NCBI GenBank assembly: GCA_016212965.1
Contig: JACRDA010000351.1
Span: 1 to 41,349 of the forward strand
Direction of reading: 5' to 3'
Length of the DNA stretch: 41,349 nucleotides
Origin: Myxococcales bacterium
GTDB taxonomy: Bacteria > Myxococcota_A > Polyangia > Polyangiales > Polyangiaceae
The translations under genes were made by a program, and so were the position numbers. Below, one piece after another: positions 27,174-36,286 of this stretch. Under the pieces are notes generated by a model. It saw nothing but the letters and a program-made list of their open reading frames with translations. It did no database searches and was not told the DNA's origin. Position 1 is the stretch's first letter, and the number at the start of each line of letters is the position of its first letter.

Positions 27174-28895
27174 ATGAAGACCTTCTCGTTCAAGCTCGAT
27201 CCGTTGACCGGCGAGGAGTACCTCGAGGTCTACCTGCGCGGTCGCCAGCTCATCACCGATCCCTTGCTCAACAAGACGTCGGGCTTCTCCCAGGAAGAGC
27301 GGCTGACGCTCGGCCTCGAGGGCTACCTCCGCGCGCAGGTCTCGACCATCGAGGAGCAGCTCGCGCGCAGCCTCGAGATGTACCGGCGCAAGCAGGACGA
27401 CCTCGAGCGCTACATCTTCCTGATGTCGCTGCTCGATCGCAGCGAGGTGCTCTTCTACCGTCTGCTGACCGAGCACCTCGAGGAGATGGTGCCGATCGTC
27501 TACACGCCCGTGGTCGGCCAGGCGTGCCTGCAGATGAGCCACATCATGCGGCGCTTCCGCGGCATCTACGTGACGCCCGAGACCATCGCCAACATCGACA
27601 GCATCTTCCAGAACATCTCGCGCCCCCAGATCCACCTCATCGTCGTCACCGACGGCGAGCGCATCCTCGGCCTCGGCGATCTCGGCTCCGACGGCATGGG
27701 GATCCCGGTCGGCAAGGTGAACCTGTACGTCGCCGCCGGCGGCCTGCACCCGGCGGTCTGCCTGCCGGTGTGCCTCGACGTCGGCACGAACAACGCGCGC
27801 CTGCGCGAGGACCCGCTCTACCTCGGCCGCCGGGCGCCGCGCCTCGACGGTCGCGACTACGAGGTGTTCGTCGAGAAGTTCGTCCAGGCGGTGAAGCGCA
27901 ACTTCCCGGAGGCGCTGCTGCAGTGGGAGGACTTCGCCAAGAACAAGGCCTTCGTCCTGCTCGAGCGCTACCGCGAGCGCATCCTGTCGTTCAACGACGA
28001 CATCCAGGGCACGGGCGCGACGGCGCTCGCGGCGCTCTACACGGCGATGCGCATCCAGTCGAGCCGCTTCCAGGACCAGCGCTTCGTCATCGTCGGGATG
28101 GGCCAGGCCGGCGTCGGCATCGCGTCGAACATCCGCACGGCGCTCTGCGAGGAGGGGCTCGACGCCGAGGCAGTGCGGGCGCGCATCTTCGCCCTCGACC
28201 AGCCGGGGCTGCTGTTCGAGGACACGCCCGGGCTCGAGGCGCCGCAGCGCGCCTTCGCGCAACCGCGCGCCGCCGTCGCGGGGTGGCGCCTCGCGCGGCC
28301 GGGCGAGGTCTCGCTCGCCGACGTCGTCACGAACGCCGAGGCCACCGTGCTCGTCGGCGTGACGGCGCGGCCGGGACTCTTCGACGCGTCGATCCTCGGC
28401 GCGCTGGCCCGCAACACCGCGCGCCCGGTCGTCATGGCGCTGTCGAACCCGACCGCGAAGTGCGAGTGCACGCTCGAGGATGTGGTGCGGGCCACGGACG
28501 GCCGCGGGCTCGCGGCGTTCGGCAGTCCCTTCGCGCCCGTGGACGCCTTCGGGCGCCGGCACGTCGGCGCCCAGTGCAACAACCTCTACATGTTCCCGGG
28601 GGTGGGGCTCGGCGCGCTCATCGCGCGCGCGCCCAAGGTCACGGACGCCATGTTCCTCGCGGCGAGCAAGACGCTCTCCGGCCTCGTGAGCGAGGCGGAG
28701 CGGGCCGAGGGGCGTCTCTTGCCCGACATGCGGCAGATCCGCGAGGTCTCCTGCCGCGTGGCGCTCGCCGTGGCCACCGAGGCGCGCGACTCGCGGCTCG
28801 GCCGGCTCATCGACGACGCCAAGCTCGAGAGCCTCATCCGCAAGGCGCAGTGGGAGCCGCACTACGCGCCCTACCGGCCCGGCGCGCCACGCTGA
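27174..28895 (+). CDS. maeA: NAD-type malic enzyme
   Basis: This 573-residue enzyme catalyses oxidative decarboxylation of malate to pyruvate. Family motifs include VPIVYTPVVGQACLQ with catalytic Tyr110, TDGERILGLGDLGSDGMGIPVGK, the divalent-metal-binding SFNDDIQGTGA, and the Rossmann element IVGMGQAGVGIA. The length and the N-terminal 100-residue helical region match the large MaeA/eukaryotic-type class. AAGGAG precedes the ATG by about 11 nt. NAD versus NADP use is not determined from sequence alone. It converges with the phosphoesterase gene, 16 nt between stops. Confidence 0.93.
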   Translation: MKTFSFKLDPLTGEEYLEVYLRGRQLITDPLLNKTSGFSQEERLTLGLEGYLRAQVSTIEEQLARSLEMYRRKQDDLERYIFLMSLLDRSEVLFYRLLTEHLEEMVPIVYTPVVGQACLQMSHIMRRFRGIYVTPETIANIDSIFQNISRPQIHLIVVTDGERILGLGDLGSDGMGIPVGKVNLYVAAGGLHPAVCLPVCLDVGTNNARLREDPLYLGRRAPRLDGRDYEVFVEKFVQAVKRNFPEALLQWEDFAKNKAFVLLERYRERILSFNDDIQGTGATALAALYTAMRIQSSRFQDQRFVIVGMGQAGVGIASNIRTALCEEGLDAEAVRARIFALDQPGLLFEDTPGLEAPQRAFAQPRAAVAGWRLARPGEVSLADVVTNAEATVLVGVTARPGLFDASILGALARNTARPVVMALSNPTAKCECTLEDVVRATDGRGLAAFGSPFAPVDAFGRRHVGAQCNNLYMFPGVGLGALIARAPKVTDAMFLAASKTLSGLVSEAERAEGRLLPDMRQIREVSCRVALAVATEARDSRLGRLIDDAKLESLIRKAQWEPHYAPYRPGAPR

Positions 28896-28911
28896 ACGAA
28901 GTCGTCAGTCG

Positions 28912-31656
28912 TCAGTGGTCCGTTTGCCGCGCCGCGCGCGCGGCCTGGCGGCGCTCGATGTCCGCTTCGACCTCGGGCGGGAGCGCCGTCCACTGCTCGC
29001 GGCGCAGCCAGCGCATCACCTGCTCGTCGATACCCGGCTGGGCATCGGGGTCCGCGAGGTCCCAGGACCTCGTGAGCTCGTGCTCCGCCTGGGTCGCCGT
29101 GGTGCCGCAGGACAGCGGGTAGCTGCGCGGCAGGTACTCGTACGGCGCGTAGTCCGGCGTGGCGGTGAACATGTCGAGCGGCAGCGCGGCGTTCGCGACC
29201 TGGAGGTTCGGGTAGGGCAGGCCGAACAGGTGGGCCACGAGCTTGTGCACCGAGGCGATGTCGATGTGCTGGTGCGACACGTAGCCGCGCTTCAGCCACG
29301 GCGAGGCCATGACGAGGATCGTGCGGTGGTAGTCGACGGACTCGCCGCCCATGCCCGGATCGTCCTCGATGACCATCACGAGCGTGCGCGCCCACGCGGG
29401 GTCGTGCGACAGGGCGTCGACGACCATGCCGGTCGCCTCGTCGTTGACCGCGAACATCGACTCCGGCGTCGGCGTCGTCGGCGACACGCCGATGGTGTGG
29501 TCGTTCGGCAGGGTCATGAAGACGAACTTGCCGAGGTCGCACGCGATGCGCGCGCGACCCGCGACGTAGCACGCCTTCTCGACGTCGGGGTACCCCATGC
29601 TCTGGATGAACCCGCCCGGGTAGCGCACGTCGAAGTGCGCGTCGACCGGCGAGCCGACGATCTCGCCGAGGATGTCGTAGGGCACGCCGTTCTGGCCGAG
29701 CCAGTCGAACATCGAGCCCTCCGCCGGGCGCGCCACGTCGGCGACCCCGCCCGAGTCGCCGTCGCCGCGCAGGCCGCGTCCGTAGCCGGTCACCGGCCAC
29801 TCGCGCTCGTTGAAGTCGTCGGTGCGCCCGTAGGTCGCCCACAGGTGGCCCTGCGTGCTCAGGAACGCCGAGGTGTAGAAGTTGTCGCTGTGCGCGAAGG
29901 TCCGCGCGAGCTCGCGGACGTTGCCCCAGATGCCGTCCATCTCGGCCGCGGGCACGTTGGTGAGGCTCGGGTCGCCCCGCACGCCGGGCAGATCGCCGAA
30001 CAGGCCGTCGAAGGTCTTGTTCTCGCGCAGCACGACGACGACCCGGTCGATGCGCTGCGAGGGGCCGGCGGTGTTGGTGGCCGGCACCGGGAAGTCGTCG
30101 ACGCCGGGCGGGCACACGACGACCGAGCTGCCGGGCTGCGCGGCGACCGCGACGTCGGCCTCGGCCTGGGCCTCGCCGGCCACGAGGTCGGCGGGGGAGG
30201 GCGCCGGGATGTGCTGGATGCTGCCGCGCAAGAGGTCGTACGAGGCGGACGGATCGCGCGGGCCGATGCCCTGACCGCGGATGGTCGTCACGACGAGCGA
30301 GCCGTCGCCGAGCACGGCGACGCCCGAGGGCCACCACGCCGTCGGCAGGCGTCCGGCCGGCGTGAGCGTGGGCGGTGTCTGCGCGAGGTCCACGTCGTAG
30401 GCCGCGAGCGCGTTGTAGCCCGCCTCCGTCACCCACAGCCGGTGGCTCGTCTCGTCCCAGGCGAGGCTCGAGGGCTCGCGCCCGAGCAGGCCCGCGCTCG
30501 CGTCGACGGCGATGGTCGTCACCGCGCCCGAGGTGCGGTCGAGCAGCGACAGCGAGTCGCCGAGGTCGTTGCCCACGACGGCCCAGCGCGCGTCGAGGAA
30601 CGCCATGCCCTGCGGGTTCTTCTCGACTTGGAAGGTGCGGGTCACCACCGGCGCCGCCGGGTCGCTCACGTCGATCTCGCGCACGGCGTGGGACGCCCAC
30701 ATCGTGGCGTACACGCGGCTCGTCGCCGGGTCGTGCGGGTCGACGTACACGTTGAACGACTCGATGGCGCCGAGGCTCACCTGGCCGAGCACGGCGCCGT
30801 AGGTCGGGCTGGCCGCCGCGGCGTCGACGACCACGAACAGGGGGTCCTTCACCCCCGATGCGAACAGGCGGGCGCCGTCGGCGCTGACGGCGACGCCGGA
30901 GCCGTAGTACACGCCACCCGGGCTGTCGGGCGAGGCCGGCAGGGTGATGTTGTGGGCGTCGTCGCGCGCGAGGCTGCCGCTCGCCGTGTCGATCGTGAGC
31001 GCCTGAACCACGCCCTGCGCCGTCGCGACGAACACTCGGTCGGGCGCCGAGAACGCGATGCCTTGGTTGAGCGCCTCGGGGCGGGGGAAGCTCACCTGAC
31101 CGAGCGTCGGATCGCCCGACCCGACGAGCGCGGGATCGACCACCCGGACGATGTGGTCCCAGTTGCCGAGGTCGAGCACGAGCACGAGACCGGTGCCGGG
31201 CACGCCGACGACGTTGTTCGTCTGGGACGCGAGGTCGGGGAACACGTGCTCGGTGCCCACCGGCGTGAGGCGGCGCCCGTCCGGCATGATGCGCACGTCG
31301 GGGTCGTCCGGATCGACGCCCGTGAGCTTGATGGCCTCGCCCGTGGGCTCGCTCGCGCTGCACTGTCCCGCGACGGGCGCCGGGAACGTGCCGTCCCAGG
31401 CCTGGCACGCGGCGGCGTGCGGGACGGCGCTCCAGGCGCCGAGGTTCTGGCACTGGTAGGGGACGGTGTGCTCGGAGCAGGTCGGGTCGGGTGGGCAGAG
31501 GTACCCGCACGATCGCTCCACCAGGGCGAACTCGGCAGGATCGATCGCCCCACCGCCGCCGCCGGGCCCCGTGGACTCGTCCCCTCCGCACGCGCCACCG
31601 AGCGCGGCGAGGGAGGCGAGCGCGACGAGCGGTAGGGCGAGGCGACGGGGGATCAC
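28912..31656 (-). CDS. Beta-propeller phosphoesterase lipoprotein (PF04185-like)
   Basis: The 914-residue secreted protein has an N-terminal signal sequence with a possible lipobox (ALGGAC), so it is likely a lipoprotein. Residues about 100-470 form YVTN/NHL-like beta-propeller repeats (for example AVREIDVSDPAAPVVTRTF and PSSLAWDETSHRLWVTEAG). The C-terminal half is a phosphoesterase/phospholipase C-like domain: RVVVVLRENKTFDGLFGDL, HSDNFYTS, MVIEDDPGMGGESVDYHR and HKLVAHLFGL. Such proteins are annotated as bifunctional YncE/alkaline-phosphatase superfamily. Substrate is unknown. The GTG at 31656 overlaps the stop of the DUF2239 gene (31653-31656), so the two are probably translated together. 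Confidence 0.88.
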   Translation of the reverse strand: MIPRRLALPLVALASLAALGGACGGDESTGPGGGGGAIDPAEFALVERSCGYLCPPDPTCSEHTVPYQCQNLGAWSAVPHAAACQAWDGTFPAPVAGQCSASEPTGEAIKLTGVDPDDPDVRIMPDGRRLTPVGTEHVFPDLASQTNNVVGVPGTGLVLVLDLGNWDHIVRVVDPALVGSGDPTLGQVSFPRPEALNQGIAFSAPDRVFVATAQGVVQALTIDTASGSLARDDAHNITLPASPDSPGGVYYGSGVAVSADGARLFASGVKDPLFVVVDAAAASPTYGAVLGQVSLGAIESFNVYVDPHDPATSRVYATMWASHAVREIDVSDPAAPVVTRTFQVEKNPQGMAFLDARWAVVGNDLGDSLSLLDRTSGAVTTIAVDASAGLLGREPSSLAWDETSHRLWVTEAGYNALAAYDVDLAQTPPTLTPAGRLPTAWWPSGVAVLGDGSLVVTTIRGQGIGPRDPSASYDLLRGSIQHIPAPSPADLVAGEAQAEADVAVAAQPGSSVVVCPPGVDDFPVPATNTAGPSQRIDRVVVVLRENKTFDGLFGDLPGVRGDPSLTNVPAAEMDGIWGNVRELARTFAHSDNFYTSAFLSTQGHLWATYGRTDDFNEREWPVTGYGRGLRGDGDSGGVADVARPAEGSMFDWLGQNGVPYDILGEIVGSPVDAHFDVRYPGGFIQSMGYPDVEKACYVAGRARIACDLGKFVFMTLPNDHTIGVSPTTPTPESMFAVNDEATGMVVDALSHDPAWARTLVMVIEDDPGMGGESVDYHRTILVMASPWLKRGYVSHQHIDIASVHKLVAHLFGLPYPNLQVANAALPLDMFTATPDYAPYEYLPRSYPLSCGTTATQAEHELTRSWDLADPDAQPGIDEQVMRWLRREQWTALPPEVEADIERRQAARAARQTDH

Positions 31657-32339
31657 CCGCCGAGGATACCGGACCCTCGCGGCGCGGCGCGGGCAATCTG
31701 CGCGTCCCCGGGCGCCGCGTCGCCGGTGCCGCCGCCGCTCTCGCGCTCGGCGGCGCGCGCCCGCTCCTCGGCCACCGCGACGAGGCGCCGCAGGTGGTCC
31801 CGCACCTCGATCGGCCAGGGCGCGAGCCGCGCCGACGCCGCGGCGAAGCGTCCGGCGTAGAGATCGCGCGACGCCTCCTCGAAGCCGGGTCGATGGCCTC
31901 CGACGGCGGACATGAAATGGTAGGCGGCGTCGAGCGCCTGGCGCGCCCGGTCGCGTGCGGCGCGCCCCTTGCGCGCCTCGTCGACGAGGCGCCGGAGAGC
32001 CGCCGACGCGCCCTCGGGCTGGGCTGCCAGCCAGTCCCAGTGCCGCGGCAGGAGCGACACCTCGCGCGACACGACGCCGAGCTTCGGACGACCCCGTCCG
32101 ACGTGCTGCTGGGGCGACGCCTCGCGCGCGAGCCACGCGTGCGGCGCCGCCTCCGGCTCGGGGCGCGCATCGACCTCGCTCCGCTCGCCGGTCGTGTCGT
32201 CGAAGACGACGACCGTCTGCACGTCGCCGGCGGCGTACGCGGCGCGCGCGCGGGCGAGGGCCTCGCGGAGATCGGGGCCGGCGTAGACGAGGCGCTCGAG
32301 ATCGGCGAACACGGAGTAGGCGTGGTTCACGGGCTGCAT
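31653..32339 (-). CDS. DUF2239 family protein
   Basis: This 228-residue cytoplasmic protein of a conserved but unassigned family is recognised by [42 protein letters not shown] and the N-terminal FDDTTG...ERSEVD segment. The C terminus is an Ala/Gly-rich tail. It has no signal peptide. The start codon lies immediately next to a 28-bp AT-rich palindrome containing a perfect TATAAT, so the gene is likely repressed by a palindrome-binding regulator and may be leaderless. It overlaps the downstream phosphoesterase gene by 4 nt. Confidence 0.85.
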   Translation of the reverse strand: MQPVNHAYSVFADLERLVYAGPDLREALARARAAYAAGDVQTVVVFDDTTGERSEVDARPEPEAAPHAWLAREASPQQHVGRGRPKLGVVSREVSLLPRHWDWLAAQPEGASAALRRLVDEARKGRAARDRARQALDAAYHFMSAVGGHRPGFEEASRDLYAGRFAAASARLAPWPIEVRDHLRRLVAVAEERARAAERESGGGTGDAAPGDAQIARAAPRGSGILGG

Positions 32340-32340
32340 G

Positions 32341-32368
32341 GATGAATTATACCCGGGTAATATTCATC
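32341..32368 (-). promoter_or_regulatory. Operator palindrome with TATAAT, abutting DUF2239 start
   Basis: The 28-bp imperfect palindrome has GATGAAT/ATTCATC arms around a perfect TACCCGGGTA core; only two base pairs break symmetry. On the minus strand TATAAT (32346-32351) is 6 nt before the ATG at 32339. A bound repressor would cover the -10, and an mRNA from it would begin at the start codon. No -35 match is found at 17 bp. The same site faces the divergent microcompartment operon, whose first start codon is 240 bp away. Confidence 0.7.
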
Positions 32369-32608
32369 GGCCACCCGTCACCCGCGCGGCCTCTCCGCGG
32401 CTCGGCCAACGACGGGGACAAGCGAAGAGCGCGATGGGCGCGACCGAGGCGCTTCCCCCCGCCGGGGCGCTTGGCTATGGTCCGCCCCTCGCATGTCGCG
32501 GCCGCAGCCACCCGTGCCGACCGATCGCAGGGGCGCCCCTCACCGGGTTTGCGACCGCGGCCGCGTCGCCTCGGTCGCGGACCGGGGTCGTCCCTGCGGG
32601 TGGTCGCG

Positions 32609-34060
32609 ATGACCGCGAGCTCGGCCGGAGCGCCCGGACGCGTGGTCGTGGCGAGTGACCACGGGGGCTTCGCGCTCAAGGGCGCGCTCGTGCGCCACCT
32701 GCGCGGTCGCGGCGTCGACGCCCTCGACGTGGGCACGCATTCGGCGGACGCCTGCGACTACCCGCTCTTCGCGCGCGCCGCGGCGGAGGCCGTCGCGACC
32801 GGTCAGGCGAGCCGCGGCATCGTCATCGACGGGGCCGGCATCGGCTCGTGCATGGTCGCCAACAAGGTCCCCGGCGTGCGTGCGGGCATGGCCTTCGACG
32901 TCGCGACCGCCAAGAACGCGCGCGAGCACAACGACGCCAACCTGCTCACGCTCGGCGCCGGCTACCTCGACGAGAAGACGGTGCTCGCCATCGTCGACAC
33001 CTTCCTCGCGACCGACTGCACGGTCGATCGCCACAAGCGCCGCGTCGCGATGATCGACGCGCTCGACCGCGACCGCCCCAGACTCCCCATGAAGACCAGC
33101 TTGCCCATGGCCTCGAACGCAGGCGACGGCGAAGCGCTCGTCCGCGCCATCACCCAGGTGCTCACCCAGAACCCGGGCCTCGTCGCCGCCGTGCTCGGCA
33201 GCGGCGCCGCGGCCGGCTGCGGCTCCGCGGGGGGCGCCGCGTGCTCGACGTGCACGGGCTGCGGGCACTGCGTGTCGAAGCGCACGGACGAGGTGCGCGC
33301 CGTCGTCGGCAGCGCGGCCGCGTCGGGCGCCCGCGTCTCGAGCCAGCTCGGCGTCGGCGCCGTGCCGGCCGACGTGGCCAAGCTCATCGATCACACGCTG
33401 CTCCGGCCCGACGCGACCTACGCGGAGATCGACAAGCTCTGCGACGAGGCGGCGAAGTTCGGCTTCGCCTCGGTGTGCGTGAACCCGGTGCACGTCAGGC
33501 GCTGCGCCCAGAAGCTCGCCGGCGCGGCGCCGGTCGTGTGCACCGTCGTCGGCTTCCCGCTCGGCGCGACGCCGCGCGAGAACAAGGCGCTCGAGGCACG
33601 GCGCGCGATGCGCGACGGGGCGCGCGAGATCGACATGGTGCTCGCCATCGGCGCTTTGAAGAGCGGTGATCTCGAGTACGTGTACGAGGACATCCGGGCC
33701 GTCGTCGAGGTGTGCCGCGAGGGGCGCGCCCTCTGCAAGGTCATCATCGAGACGGCTCTCCTCACGGACGAGGAGAAGGTCGCGGCCTGCGTGCTCGCGA
33801 AGCGCGCGCGCGCCGACTTCGTCAAGACCTCGACCGGCTTCGCCAAGGGCGGCGCGACGGCGCACGACGTGGCGCTCATGGCGCGCGCCGTGGACTTCAA
33901 GCTCCGGGTGAAGGCCTCGGGCGGGGTCGGGTCGGCGGCCGACGCGCAGAAGATGATCGAGGCGGGAGCGAGCCGCATCGGTGCCTCGGTGGGCGTCAAG
34001 ATCGCCCAGGAGGCGCGCGGCGAGAAGAGCGCAGGCGGCAAGGCGGCCGCCGCGTACTGA
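32609..34060 (+). CDS. RpiB - DeoC fusion enzyme of a microcompartment
   Basis: The 483-residue bifunctional protein has an RpiB sugar-phosphate isomerase domain at about 12-160, with [27 protein letters not shown] and a C-terminal KRRVAMID. The position of the catalytic Cys in E. coli RpiB (ICGTG) is Asp74 here (IDGAG). A DeoC aldolase domain at about 255-470 has [21 protein letters not shown] with Schiff-base Lys406, and VKASGGV with Lys435. Between them, an amphipathic helix (about 174-187, [14 protein letters not shown]) resembles an encapsulation peptide. It is followed by a small-residue linker with C204 and a C-x2-C-x2-C-x2-C motif (C212, C215, C218, C221). It heads the microcompartment operon and probably supplies an aldehyde in the lumen. 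The ATG at 32609 is inferred from homology. Substrates are inferred only. Confidence 0.93.
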   Translation: MTASSAGAPGRVVVASDHGGFALKGALVRHLRGRGVDALDVGTHSADACDYPLFARAAAEAVATGQASRGIVIDGAGIGSCMVANKVPGVRAGMAFDVATAKNAREHNDANLLTLGAGYLDEKTVLAIVDTFLATDCTVDRHKRRVAMIDALDRDRPRLPMKTSLPMASNAGDGEALVRAITQVLTQNPGLVAAVLGSGAAAGCGSAGGAACSTCTGCGHCVSKRTDEVRAVVGSAAASGARVSSQLGVGAVPADVAKLIDHTLLRPDATYAEIDKLCDEAAKFGFASVCVNPVHVRRCAQKLAGAAPVVCTVVGFPLGATPRENKALEARRAMRDGAREIDMVLAIGALKSGDLEYVYEDIRAVVEVCREGRALCKVIIETALLTDEEKVAACVLAKRARADFVKTSTGFAKGGATAHDVALMARAVDFKLRVKASGGVGSAADAQKMIEAGASRIGASVGVKIAQEARGEKSAGGKAAAAY

Positions 34061-34104
34061 CGCGCCGCGCACGCGGGACGAGCGGGTAGAAGGGACAGCC
34101 GGGC

Positions 34105-34740
34105 ATGGCCGACATCAGAAGCTTCGTTTTCCTCGACTCCCTGCAGCCGCAGCTGGCGGCTTACCTCGGCACCATCGCCAAGGGCTTCTTGCCGATCGCG
34201 GGCGAGGCCTCGCTCATCGTCGAGATCTCGCCCGGCATCGAGATCAACCGCGTCACCGACATCGCGGTCAAGGCGACGGACGTGCGGCCCGGCATGCAGG
34301 TGGTCGAGCGCCTGTACGGCATGCTCGAGGTGCACAGCCCCTCGCAGGCCGACGTGCGGCAGGCGGGCACGGCGATCCTCGACGCCTTGCAGCTCCGCGA
34401 GGAGGACCGCATCAAACCGCGCGTGTTGTCCTCGCAGGTCATCCGCAACGTGGACGACCTCCAGGTGCAGCTCATCAACCGCAACCGCATGGGCATGATG
34501 CTCGTCGCCGGCGAATCGCTCTACATCCTCGAGGTCGAGCCGGCCGGCTACGCGGCCTTCGCCGCCAACGAGGCCGAGAAGGCGGCGGAGATCAACGTCG
34601 TGGACGTGCGCATGACCGGTGCCTTCGGGCGCGTGTACCTCGGCGGCGAGCAGCGCGACATCGACGTCGCCTCCGTCGCCGCCACGAAGGCGATCGAATC
34701 GCTCACCGGACGTGAGCAGAAGTCGTCGCGCAAGGACTGA
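34105..34740 (+). CDS. BMC-T shell protein, stacked-trimer type (copy 1)
   Basis: This 211-residue microcompartment shell protein has two tandem BMC domains and forms pseudohexameric trimers. The N terminus [20 protein letters not shown] and the second-domain [25 protein letters not shown] resemble, from memory, the H. ochraceum stacked BMC-T proteins (Hoch_5816/3341). Those dimerise face to face and have gated pores large enough for cofactors or big metabolites. It is about two-thirds identical by eye to the next gene, from which it is separated by 16 nt. It lies 44 nt after the fusion enzyme. Confidence 0.95.
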   Translation: MADIRSFVFLDSLQPQLAAYLGTIAKGFLPIAGEASLIVEISPGIEINRVTDIAVKATDVRPGMQVVERLYGMLEVHSPSQADVRQAGTAILDALQLREEDRIKPRVLSSQVIRNVDDLQVQLINRNRMGMMLVAGESLYILEVEPAGYAAFAANEAEKAAEINVVDVRMTGAFGRVYLGGEQRDIDVASVAATKAIESLTGREQKSSRKD

Positions 34741-34756
34741 AGAGGAGAGGCCCGCC

Positions 34757-35386
34757 GTGAGCATCGAGCTTCGCAGCTACGTGTTTCTGGACTCGCTGCA
34801 GCCGCAGCACGCCGCCTTCCTCGGCACGGTGGCCAAGGGCTTCCTGCCGGTCCGCCACCAGGCATCGCTCTTCATCGAGATCTCCCCGGGCATCGCCATC
34901 AACCGCCTGACCGACATCGCGGTCAAGGCGACCTCGGTCAAGCCCGGCATGCAGATCGTCGAGCGGCTCTACGGCCTGCTCGAGCTGCACCACGACGAGC
35001 AGGGCGAGGTGCGGCGCGCGGGCGACACCATCCTGAAGGAGATCGGCCTCGAGGAGCACAACCGGATCAAGCCGGAGATTTTGTCGTCGACCGTGATCCG
35101 TCACCTCGACGATCGGCAGACGCAGCTCATCAACCGCACCCGTCACGGCAACATGATCGTGGCGGGGCAGTCGCTCTACACCCTCGAGGTGCAGCCCGCC
35201 GCCAACGCGGCGCTGGCGGCCAACGAGGCGGAGAAGGCGGCGCGCATCAAGGTGCTCGAGATCGTGAGCTTCGGCTCGCTCGGGCGCGTGTATCTCGCGG
35301 GCGAAGACCGCGACATCGACGTGGCCTGGCCGGCCGCGGAGAACGCGATCAAGAGCCTGGGCTCGACGAGGGTCCCCCCCGCCTAG
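34757..35386 (+). CDS. BMC-T shell protein, stacked-trimer type (copy 2)
   Basis: This 209-residue paralogue of the preceding shell protein is a tandem duplication. It begins [23 protein letters not shown] and has the matching second domain [25 protein letters not shown]. Differences from copy 1 concentrate in the inter-domain region ([18 protein letters not shown] versus [18 protein letters not shown]) and at the C terminus. The two copies may therefore form different pores or mixed stacks. AGAGGAGAGG at 34741-34750 is one of the strongest ribosome-binding sites in the operon and fixes the GTG start. Confidence 0.95.
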   Translation: MSIELRSYVFLDSLQPQHAAFLGTVAKGFLPVRHQASLFIEISPGIAINRLTDIAVKATSVKPGMQIVERLYGLLELHHDEQGEVRRAGDTILKEIGLEEHNRIKPEILSSTVIRHLDDRQTQLINRTRHGNMIVAGQSLYTLEVQPAANAALAANEAEKAARIKVLEIVSFGSLGRVYLAGEDRDIDVAWPAAENAIKSLGSTRVPPA

Positions 35387-35460
35387 GCGGGTCGCCCTCG
35401 AAAAGGACGGACCGGTAGGTAGCAAGCGGCCGCACGGAAAGCGGTATCACGGAGGAATCG

Positions 35461-35778
<318 letters not shown>

Positions 35779-35802
35779 CGGCGCGCGCTCGCGCGCGACG
35801 CG

Positions 35803-35894
35803 AGGCTACAGGCTCCGGGCGTCGGGCTCCGGCGGGCGTCGGCGAGCGGCACGTGCCGCTCGGCGATTGCCGCGCGGCCCGGAGTCCGTAGCCT
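35803..35894. repeat. Large inverted repeat with nested palindrome between BMC-H and BMC-P
   Basis: Outer arms of 18 bp (35803-35820 and 35877-35894) are complementary at 16 of 18 positions. Inside the 56-nt loop is a perfect 20-bp palindrome (35843-35862, CGAGCGGCAC/GTGCCGCTCG). The left side also has short GGCTCCGG repeats. As RNA it would form a long branched hairpin after the BMC-H stop, able to protect the upstream mRNA or reduce read-through into the vertex and enzyme genes. As DNA it could be a member of an intergenic repeat family. Confidence 0.7.
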
Positions 35895-35956
35895 GGAGCC
35901 CGCACGCGCGCCGCGCGTGTCCGGCTGGGTGGCGAAGGTCTTGGAGGGTACGGACG

Positions 35957-36274
35957 ATGCTCCTCGCAAAAGTGGTCGGCACCGTGGTGGCGACGCGCAA
36001 GGACCCGAAGATCGCGGGCCTCAAGTTCCTGCTCCTGCGCCAGGTGAACCCCGAGAGCCTGGCGGAGGGCGGCTACGTGGTGGCCAACGACGCCGTCGGC
36101 TGCGGGGTCGGCGAGTACGTGCTCTACGCGAGCGGCTCGTCGGCGCGGCAGACCGAGGTGACCAAGGATCGGCCCTGCGATGCGGTCATCATGGCCATCG
36201 TCGACACCTGGGAGATCGGGGGCGAACAGCGCTACGAGAAGCACGGCTCCGAGCACGGCTACTCGGACGCCTGA
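35957..36274 (+). CDS. BMC-P pentameric vertex protein 1 (EutN/CcmL type)
   Basis: This 105-residue protein of the EutN/CcmL family caps shell vertices as pentamers. Features are [28 protein letters not shown], the [26 protein letters not shown] core and the [11 protein letters not shown]-terminal strand. GGAGGG 8 nt upstream sets the ATG. It resembles, from memory, H. ochraceum Hoch_5814. It has a longer, Tyr/Gly/His-containing C-terminal tail ([11 protein letters not shown]) than the third copy. The aldehyde dehydrogenase gene starts 12 nt later. Confidence 0.96.
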   Translation: MLLAKVVGTVVATRKDPKIAGLKFLLLRQVNPESLAEGGYVVANDAVGCGVGEYVLYASGSSARQTEVTKDRPCDAVIMAIVDTWEIGGEQRYEKHGSEHGYSDA

Positions 36275-36286
36275 GGCAGGTGACCC

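Noticed and set aside
28896-28917. GTCGTCAGTCGTCAGT-like short repeat between convergent genes
   Set aside because: It is only two short units within a 16-nt gap and the end of a gene; too small to call a repeat element.
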